Source: Deltaproteobacteria bacterium (GTDB taxonomy: Bacteria; Desulfobacterota; DSM-4660; Desulfatiglandales; B25-G16). From it: a DNA stretch of 7,037 nucleotides. Below the pieces are notes generated by a model, which saw only the letters and a program-made list of their open reading frames with translations, did not search any database and had not been told where the DNA came from. The stretch spans positions 1 through 7,037 of the forward strand of contig QMLT01000085.1 in assembly GCA_003646875.1 (NCBI GenBank). Reading direction: 5' to 3'. The position numbers and the translations under genes are program-made. Below are positions 1 through 4,550 of this stretch, one piece after another (positions within the stretch are counted from its first letter, which is position 1; every line of letters starts with the position of its first letter).

Positions 1-26
1 TGCCCTATAACTGATGCACAGGCAGA

Positions 27-120
27 CCCCCATAAATCGGGACACCAACCGACAAGTCGCATAATAGTAAAATCCACGTTGCACGTGCGAGCCGATTTAT
101 GGGGGCACGCTGATGCCCCC
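27..120. repeat. Inverted-repeat element with two competing hairpins (REP/REPIN-like)
   Basis: A perfect 14-bp inverted repeat, CCCCCATAAATCGG at 27-40 and CCGATTTATGGGGG at 92-105, encloses a 51-base spacer. Inside the spacer a second perfect pair, TCGCA (57-61) and TGCGA (86-90), nests in the same fold, and GCACGTGC (81-88) is a palindrome. The G-run at 101-105 can instead form a local hairpin: GGGGGCA (101-107) pairs perfectly with TGCCCCC (114-120) around a 6-base loop. The two folds are mutually exclusive. An outer short pair, TGCCCT (1-6) and AGGGCA (130-135), also exists. Paired inverted short repeats with G/C-rich hairpins resemble REP doublets (REPINs) mobilised by Y1 RAYT transposases, but no transposase is present and the family assignment is an inference. 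The local hairpin lacks a following T-run, so it is not a standard terminator. Confidence 0.6.
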
Positions 121-225
121 TATCTATTAAGGGCATGGAGCAAAAAAAGACATACCTTTATGCTTCCTGACTTTATGTAGGCCTTGTTGTGCCTTATTGC
201 CCGACAGATACCCCAACTTATTGAG

Positions 226-255
226 TTACCAAGGTTCATAGTTCAGGGTTTTAAT
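226..255 (+). promoter_or_regulatory. Candidate sigma70-type promoter of the CoA-ligase gene
   Basis: A -35-like TTACCA (226-231, four of six consensus bases) is followed after 18 bases by a -10-like TTTAAT (250-255, five of six). Transcription would start near 262, about 46 bases before the ATG at 308. A weaker alternative is TTGTTG (184-189) with GATACC (207-212) at 17-base spacing. The call rests only on consensus matching. Confidence 0.3.
232..252 (-). repeat. Degenerate heptad repeat, about three units
   Basis: Three consecutive 7-base units read AGGTTCA, TAGTTCA and GGGTTTT. The first is the exact reverse complement of TGAACCT, the central unit of the heptad repeat at 4507-4527, so the same repeat family appears in opposite orientation in two intergenic gaps. 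It lies in the proposed promoter spacer of the CoA-ligase gene. The third unit is a poor match, so the count of three is generous. Confidence 0.4.
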
Positions 256-273
256 CCCGATTTTATTGGGATT
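253..273. promoter_or_regulatory. Palindrome over the -10/start region, possible operator or leader hairpin
   Basis: AATCCCGAT (253-261) and ATTGGGATT (265-273) form an inverted repeat around TTT, perfect except for one G-T pair at 259/267. It overlaps the proposed -10 and the expected transcription start, and ends 20 bases before the ribosome binding site. It could be a repressor site or a 5' mRNA hairpin; the sequence does not decide which. Confidence 0.4.
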
Positions 274-307
274 GATATTACCGAGAAAGAAAAGAGGTGA
301 AAACATA

Positions 308-1609
308 ATGATGGCAAAGAGCTTTATGCCAACTATTACAACAGATGAAGAGTTAAAGGCTCTCCAGTTGAAAGGCTTACAGTGGACAGTAAACCACGCC
401 TATCAGGGCTCCGATTTTTATAGAAAAAGATTTGAAGAAGCCGGTATAAAACCAGATGACATTCGCTCCTTAGATGATATTAAAAGATTGCCTTTTACAA
501 CATCTAAGGACTTGCAGGAAGGTTATCCCTTTCCATTGAGGTCCGTTCCCTTTAAAGATATTGTCCGTATTCATGCCTCATCTGGCACAACTGGCAAAAG
601 AAAGGTGCTTTGCTATACACAAAAGGATATTGATGACTGGGGCTATTTTTTTGCCAGGGCTTATGAGATGGCTGGATTAACCGAGGAGGACCGTGTTCAG
701 ATTGCGGTCGGATATGGGGTTTGGACAGCAGGCGTCGGTTTTCAGCTGGGCTGCGAAAAATTTGGCGCTATGGCTATTCCTGCCGGTCCGGGCAATATTG
801 ATATGCAGTGCACCTTTCTCGAAGATTTTCAATCCACTGTGCTTTGCTGTACCGCCTCTATGGGTCTTCTTATGGCAGAGGAGGTAGAAAAAAGAAACAT
901 AAGGGAGAAAATAAACCTAAAGAAGGTTATCTTTGGCTCTGAACGCTCAAGTGAGGCTATGCGCAAAAAGATCAAGGAGCTTCTTGGTGTGGAGCATATT
1001 TTTGATATCCCTGGCATGACAGAACTCTATGGGCCAGGCACAGGCCTTGATTGTATCTATCATGAAGGGATTCATTACTGGGCCGATTATTATATCCTGG
1101 AGATACTTGATCCTGATACCCTGGAAAAGGTCGAGGATGGGGAGATAGGGGAGATGGTAATAACAACGCTCAGAAAGGAAGGCGCTCCTCTCATTCGATA
1201 CAGGACCAGAGATCTGACAAGGATAATTCCGAAAAGATGTTCCTGCGGATCAATCCTCCCAATGCACGACGCCCTTTTAGGTAGATCTGATGATATGTTC
1301 ATTATCAGGGGGGTGAATATCTACCCCGGCCAGATAGATACCGTTCTGTCTCAGGTCCCAGGAGCTGGAAGTGAATATCAGATTGTCTTGGAGAGAAAAG
1401 AAGATGGAAAGGACTACATGTCTTTAAAGGTAGAGAGGTCTCAGAAAGAGGATCCATCGAGGGATATGGAGTTGAAGAAAAAAATAGAAGCCGAGATTAA
1501 AAAACAGATTCTGGTAAGTGGCGCTGTTACAATCGTTGATTATGGAAACCTCCCGAGATCTGAGAGAAAAAGTAAACGGGTATTTGATAATCGAGACTCG
1601 AGTAAGTAA
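308..1609 (+). CDS. Phenylacetate-CoA ligase family protein (AMP-forming aryl/arylacetyl-CoA ligase)
   Basis: This ATP-dependent, AMP-forming cytoplasmic ligase probably activates an aromatic acid to its CoA thioester. The 433-residue product matches the usual 430-440 residues of PaaK. Visible motifs are the phosphate-binding loop SSGTTGKRK (residues 91-99), GVWTAG (137-142), the GMTELYGPG acyl/adenylate motif (236-244), EIGEMVITT (279-287), YRTRD (298-302), a CSCG pair (311-314), GRSDDMFIIRGVNIYP (325-340) and the C-terminal LPRSERKSKRV (415-425), whose Lys421 probably corresponds to the catalytic A10 lysine. At that site an Arg replaces the Gly common in PaaK (SEGK). ATG 308 is chosen because AGAGGTGA (293-300) sits 7 bases upstream; ATG 311 is equally possible, while the upstream in-frame TTG at 266 lies before this site and would add a basic tail unlike the family. 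Substrate is unknown: phenylacetate, a hydroxyaryl acid or indoleacetate-type acids all fit. Family call is firm. Confidence 0.9.
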   Translation: MMAKSFMPTITTDEELKALQLKGLQWTVNHAYQGSDFYRKRFEEAGIKPDDIRSLDDIKRLPFTTSKDLQEGYPFPLRSVPFKDIVRIHASSGTTGKRKVLCYTQKDIDDWGYFFARAYEMAGLTEEDRVQIAVGYGVWTAGVGFQLGCEKFGAMAIPAGPGNIDMQCTFLEDFQSTVLCCTASMGLLMAEEVEKRNIREKINLKKVIFGSERSSEAMRKKIKELLGVEHIFDIPGMTELYGPGTGLDCIYHEGIHYWADYYILEILDPDTLEKVEDGEIGEMVITTLRKEGAPLIRYRTRDLTRIIPKRCSCGSILPMHDALLGRSDDMFIIRGVNIYPGQIDTVLSQVPGAGSEYQIVLERKEDGKDYMSLKVERSQKEDPSRDMELKKKIEAEIKKQILVSGAVTIVDYGNLPRSERKSKRVFDNRDSSK

Positions 1610-1647
1610 TTACGGTACCTACTGCCTGTTTCTCTATTAAACATTAT

Positions 1648-1672
1648 TAGATAAACCATATCTGCCTTTTTT
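1648..1672 (+). terminator. Weak candidate rho-independent terminator after the CoA-ligase gene
   Basis: AGATA (1649-1653) pairs with TATCT (1659-1663) around a 5-base loop, with a T-G pair adding one step at the base. Three bases later comes a run of six T (1667-1672). The stem is short and AT-rich, so it may not be efficient, but its position after the stop codon and before a new promoter is sensible. Confidence 0.3.
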
Positions 1673-1700
1673 ACCCTTGCTGCTTTATACAATTTTCATC

Positions 1701-1728
1701 TTGACAAATGTGTTGTATACAGTATACA
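1701..1728 (+). promoter_or_regulatory. Sigma70-type promoter of the CoA-transferase gene
   Basis: A perfect -35 hexamer TTGACA (1701-1706) is followed after 16 bases by TATACA (1723-1728, four of six consensus bases). Transcription would begin near 1735, giving a leader of about 85 bases before the ATG at 1822. The palindrome at 1713-1729 covers most of the spacer and the whole -10, so the promoter looks built for repression. It may also serve the downstream molybdenum-enzyme genes by read-through. Confidence 0.6.
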
Positions 1729-1729
1729 A
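1713..1729. promoter_or_regulatory. Perfect 17-base palindromic operator, GntR-like
   Basis: TTGTATAC (1713-1720), one central A (1721) and GTATACAA (1722-1729) form a perfect 8+1+8 inverted repeat. Its odd-length GT...AC arms recall FadR/FCD-subfamily GntR operators, though the regulator type is inferred and no regulator gene is in the window. Binding here would block the -10 hexamer. I saw no second copy in the other intergenic gaps of the window. Confidence 0.6.
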
Positions 1730-1770
1730 AATATGGGTAGGTAAACATTTTTCTCCCAAGAATATTCCTC

Positions 1771-1791
1771 CTTTTTAAGGGATCTAAAAAG
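1771..1791 (+). other. Leader hairpin upstream of the CoA-transferase gene
   Basis: CTTTTTA (1771-1777) pairs perfectly with TAAAAAG (1785-1791) around a 7-base loop inside the mRNA leader. Just upstream, TCTCCC (1752-1757) is complementary to GGGAGA (1811-1816), which contains the gene's ribosome binding site, so some masking of translation is conceivable. Both are short pairings and could be chance in AT-rich DNA. Confidence 0.25.
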
Positions 1792-1821
1792 TGGTTAACA
1801 AAATAAACAAGGGAGACACGA

Positions 1822-3012
1822 ATGGAAACATTTAATGATATGACTATTCTTTCGCTTGAACAGGCAACAACACTCCCATACCTTACCTATAGGCTTGCCC
1901 AAGATGGAATGAACGTTATTAGGGTAGAACATCCTATATATGGTGATCCTAACCGAATGGTTGGGGAAAATTACCTTAAAGAAGAGAGGATGAATGCCTA
2001 TTATCTCTGTATCAATTCCGGGAAAAAGGCGATTACCCTTAATTTAGCAGAAGAAAAGGGCAAGGAAATCCTGAGAGATTTGATTACAAAATTAAAGGTA
2101 GACATCTTTGCTACTAATCAGCTCCCAAGGAATTATGGCAAGCTTGGTATAGACTATGACACGTTAAAAGGAATTAAATCAGATATCATCTGGTTAGGTA
2201 TGACTGGTTTCGGTCCCGACAGCAACGAGGCTGCATATGAGCCAATTCTTGAGGCCAGGTCTGGGCTTATGGATCTGACTGGTGAGCCAGATGGAGATCC
2301 GCAATATCTCGGTATACCATTGTCTGATATGGGTACAAGCGAACATGCCTATGGGCTTTTGATGAAGGCCCTCTTAAAAAGGGAAAAGACGGGGCAAGGA
2401 TCCAGGATAGACATATCGATGTTTGAATCTTCGGCCTCATGGCTTACAGTGCCAATTACATTGTCTGCAACCTTTGATCAAAAGATAACACGTCGAGGTA
2501 ATACACATCAATTTTTTGCGCCTGTTTCCGCATTTAAAACAAAGGATGGCTATGTGTATATGGCAGTAGGCAATAACAAGCAATGGAAGGCCATGGTAAA
2601 TTTGCCCCCCTTTCAACGCTTAGATAAACCGGAATACGAAAAAAATGAGGGAAGGATTAATGATGTAGTCTCTTTAACAAGGGCGATACGTGAAATATTC
2701 TCTAATTTCTCTACCAAAGAGCTCATTAAAATGTTTAACCAAATTGGAGTTCCGATTAGCAGAATCAACGATGTCCATAATGTGCTTGAAGAACCCTTAA
2801 TTGAAAAAAAGCTCCTTAAATCCAAAGATCCTAAATCAGGACTCGAGCTTACACTTGCGCCACCACCTTTTCTAACAACATTTCTCAAAGATTCTAACAA
2901 TACTCTGTCCTTTCCACCCAGGTTCGGGGAGCATAACAGTGAGATATACTCTACGGTACTTGGTTATCCTGATAATGATCTGGCCACATTCAAGGAAAAG
3001 GGGATTATATAG
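1822..3012 (+). CDS. CaiB/BaiF (family III) CoA transferase
   Basis: Family III CoA transferases move CoA between carboxylic acids without ATP, through an aspartyl-CoA intermediate. The 396-residue length is typical. The N-terminus has the usual form (LSLEQATTLPYLTYRLAQDG, with VIRVEHP at 33-39), residues 67-75 GKKAITLNL match the common 'K-(S/A)-(I/V)-x-L-(D/N)-L' motif, and GIPLSDMGT (164-172) contains Asp169, matching in position the nucleophile of formyl-CoA transferase (Asp169). LKREKTGQGSRIDISMFES (185-203) is another family signature. The ATG follows AAGGGAG (1809-1815) by 6 bases. The gene has its own repressible-looking promoter and is followed after 111 bases by the molybdenum-hydroxylase genes. 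It may load the pathway acid with CoA from a downstream acyl-CoA, as BbsEF or the transferase proposed for anaerobic indoleacetate breakdown do; donor and acceptor cannot be read from the sequence. It looks lower in GC than the genes after it. Confidence 0.9.
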   Translation: METFNDMTILSLEQATTLPYLTYRLAQDGMNVIRVEHPIYGDPNRMVGENYLKEERMNAYYLCINSGKKAITLNLAEEKGKEILRDLITKLKVDIFATNQLPRNYGKLGIDYDTLKGIKSDIIWLGMTGFGPDSNEAAYEPILEARSGLMDLTGEPDGDPQYLGIPLSDMGTSEHAYGLLMKALLKREKTGQGSRIDISMFESSASWLTVPITLSATFDQKITRRGNTHQFFAPVSAFKTKDGYVYMAVGNNKQWKAMVNLPPFQRLDKPEYEKNEGRINDVVSLTRAIREIFSNFSTKELIKMFNQIGVPISRINDVHNVLEEPLIEKKLLKSKDPKSGLELTLAPPPFLTTFLKDSNNTLSFPPRFGEHNSEIYSTVLGYPDNDLATFKEKGII

Positions 3013-3034
3013 GCTTAATAAGCAAACTTAATTC

Positions 3035-3058
3035 AATGGTATAGGAATTTCCATTTTT
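3035..3058 (+). terminator. Very weak candidate terminator or hairpin after the CoA-transferase gene
   Basis: AATGG (3035-3039) pairs with CCATT (3051-3055) around an 11-base loop, and the right arm runs into a T-stretch. The rest of the 111-base gap holds a small GCTT/AAGC hairpin (3013-3023), a direct repeat TCTGCG at 3070-3075 and 3090-3095, and the next ribosome binding site; no convincing promoter is seen in it. Read-through into the next gene is therefore plausible. Confidence 0.2.
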
Positions 3059-3123
3059 CAAAGTAGTTGTCTGCGGGTATCGGAGAAAATCTGCGTCCTA
3101 ATTAATTTAAAGGGGGAACGAAA

Positions 3124-3990
3124 GTGAATGATTTCGAATACCTTATGCCTACCACCATCAACGAGGCCATCTCCCTTCACGAAAAATATGGGGAAGGGGC
3201 AAAATACATTGCTGGTGGCACAGATGTCATAGTCAAAATAAAGGAGGGCAAGATCAGCCCCCAGTGTCTGATTTCCCTCAGGCACCTTCAGGGCCTTGAC
3301 AATATTATCTATGAAAAGGGGGAACTCAGAATCGGCGCTATGGTCACTCATCGGATGTTGGAACTCTCTCCCGTCATCAGGAATGAGTTCCCTGTTCTGG
3401 CTGATGCTGTAGAAAATATCGGCTCTGTTCAGATTCGAAATGTGGCGACCATTGGCGGAAACATCGTCAATGCAGTTCCATCGGCTGATGGCGCGGTTCC
3501 ATTGATCGCCCTGGGCGCTGAGGTTCGGGTTATAGGCCCCAAAGAGGCAAGGATTATAGCGCTTGAAGATTTCTTTATCGGACCCGGGCAAACCTCTCTG
3601 AAAACTGGCGAAATCCTTGTGGAATTTCTTATTCCGAAGCTCCTTTCCCATACAGGCGCTGCCTATTGGAAACACACACGAAGAGCAGCGATGGAATTGC
3701 CTATTCTGGGTGTGGCTGTTTTGATCAGTCTTGACGATGACATGAAAACCTGCACCGAAGCGAGGATCGGTCTTGGGGTTGTGGCTCCCACACCTATGCG
3801 GGCAAAAAATGCTGAAGCCATTCTTAAGGGAAGCAAGGTGGATGAGGAAATCCTCAAAAAGGCAGGCAAGGCTGCCGCTCAGGAATGCAAGCCCAGGGAC
3901 AGTAGTCGAGGAAAGGCCTGGTATCGAAGGGATATGGTGGAACTCTTTGTTCAGAGAATGGCGAAAGTTGCTATGGAAAGGGCACATTAG
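3124..3990 (+). CDS. Xanthine-oxidase-family FAD-binding subunit (CoxM/HcrB/HbaD-like)
   Basis: This is the medium, flavin-carrying subunit of a three-subunit molybdenum hydroxylase; it passes electrons between the [2Fe-2S] subunit and an external acceptor. The 288-residue protein shows the two FAD-binding signatures AGGTD (30-34) and TIGGNIVNAVPSAD (109-122), then the C-terminal CO-dehydrogenase flavoprotein domain with YWKHTRRAAMELPILGVA (181-198) and YRRDMVELFVQRMA (267-280). Only three cysteines exist (48, 210, 255), and the region after the second FAD motif has no cysteine-rich insert, so the extra [4Fe-4S] cluster of 4-hydroxybenzoyl-CoA reductase is absent. The GTG start is preferred because AAGGGGG (3110-3116) lies 7 bases upstream and MNDFEYLMPTT is the normal family N-terminus. 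Only 18 bases separate its stop from the next gene, so co-transcription is near certain. Confidence 0.92.
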   Translation: MNDFEYLMPTTINEAISLHEKYGEGAKYIAGGTDVIVKIKEGKISPQCLISLRHLQGLDNIIYEKGELRIGAMVTHRMLELSPVIRNEFPVLADAVENIGSVQIRNVATIGGNIVNAVPSADGAVPLIALGAEVRVIGPKEARIIALEDFFIGPGQTSLKTGEILVEFLIPKLLSHTGAAYWKHTRRAAMELPILGVAVLISLDDDMKTCTEARIGLGVVAPTPMRAKNAEAILKGSKVDEEILKKAGKAAAQECKPRDSSRGKAWYRRDMVELFVQRMAKVAMERAH

Positions 3991-4008
3991 TTAACTGGAG
4001 GTGCGTGG

Positions 4009-4491
4009 ATGAAAAAAGTATCGGTTTCTTTTACCTTAAACGGTGATCTTGTAACGGCCGAAGTGCCGCCGAACTGGACCCTTTTGAAGACATTGCGGGA
4101 ATACTTCGAATTAACCGGTGCAAAGGAAGGATGTGGGGTAGGTGAATGTGGCGCATGCACGGTCATTGTAGATGGGGATGCAATAAACTCATGCATCTAC
4201 CCAATACTTGAAGTAGAGGGTAAGTCAGTTACCACTATTGAGGGTGTAGCAAGTAAAGATGGAGCCTTACATCCACTTCAAAAGGCCTTCCTTGAAAACA
4301 ATGGCGTTCAGTGTGGATTCTGTACATCAGGGATGATCATGTCATCAAAGGCCCTTCTGGATCATAACCCAGATCCAACCGAAGATGAAATCAGGGCAAG
4401 CATCGCTGGCAACCTTTGTCGTTGTACTGGCTATGTCCAGATTGTCGAATCCATAAAGAACGCTGCAGAAATGATCAAGCAGGAAAAATGA
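4009..4491 (+). CDS. Xanthine-oxidase-family [2Fe-2S] subunit (CoxS/HcrC-like)
   Basis: This small electron-transfer subunit carries two [2Fe-2S] clusters linking the molybdenum site to the FAD subunit. The 160 residues have the standard two domains. The N-terminal plant-ferredoxin-like fold binds one cluster with Cys42, Cys47, Cys50 and Cys62 (GCGVGECGAC). The C-terminal helical domain binds the second with Cys102, Cys105, Cys137 and Cys139 (QCGFC and LCRCTGY). All eight expected cysteines are present and the length is normal. There is no signal peptide, so the enzyme is cytoplasmic. The ATG follows GGAGGT (3997-4002) by 6 bases. It lies between the FAD and molybdenum subunit genes in the medium-small-large order seen in CO-dehydrogenase-type operons. 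Confidence 0.95.
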   Translation: MKKVSVSFTLNGDLVTAEVPPNWTLLKTLREYFELTGAKEGCGVGECGACTVIVDGDAINSCIYPILEVEGKSVTTIEGVASKDGALHPLQKAFLENNGVQCGFCTSGMIMSSKALLDHNPDPTEDEIRASIAGNLCRCTGYVQIVESIKNAAEMIKQEK

Positions 4492-4506
4492 TCGTAACCG
4501 TTAGCG

Positions 4507-4527
4507 GGAACCTTGAACCTGGAACCG
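4507..4527 (+). repeat. Heptad tandem repeat in the gap between small and large subunit genes
   Basis: Three 7-base units run GGAACCT, TGAACCT and GGAACCG. They sit inside a short inverted repeat, AGCGG (4503-4507) with CCGCT (4525-4529). The 59-base gap is otherwise only the ribosome binding site AGGAGG (4540-4545). The same heptad occurs reversed at 232-252. Similar GAACCT-type runs are, as I recall, scattered between genes in some deltaproteobacterial genomes, but I cannot check that here. Confidence 0.55.
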
Positions 4528-4550
4528 CTCACGTAAGGTAGGAGGAAGTT

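Noticed and set aside
101..130. GGGGGCA/TGCCCCC hairpin as an intrinsic terminator
   Set aside because: The stem is strong but the bases after it (TATCTATTAA) are not a T-run, so it does not meet the usual pattern.
8..136. Minus-strand frame of about 43 codons starting ATG near 136
   Set aside because: It is made largely of the inverted-repeat sequence, which reads through both arms, and has no ribosome binding site that I can see.
1..180. Plus-strand frame open from the window edge to a TAG at 178-180, possibly the end of an upstream gene
   Set aside because: It runs straight through the inverted repeats and its translation has no protein-like pattern; the openness is likely chance.
266..307. 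TTG at 266 as the start of the CoA-ligase gene
   Set aside because: The added 14 residues are translated from the palindrome and the ribosome binding site itself, and ATG 308 has AGAGGTGA at good spacing.
3058..3987. A 309-codon open frame on the minus strand covering nearly the whole FAD-subunit gene
   Set aside because: It is antisense to a gene with clear FAD motifs, its translation is rich in Cys, His, Phe and Ser without any recognisable motif, and I see no ribosome binding site for it. It is a shadow of the coding strand's codon bias.
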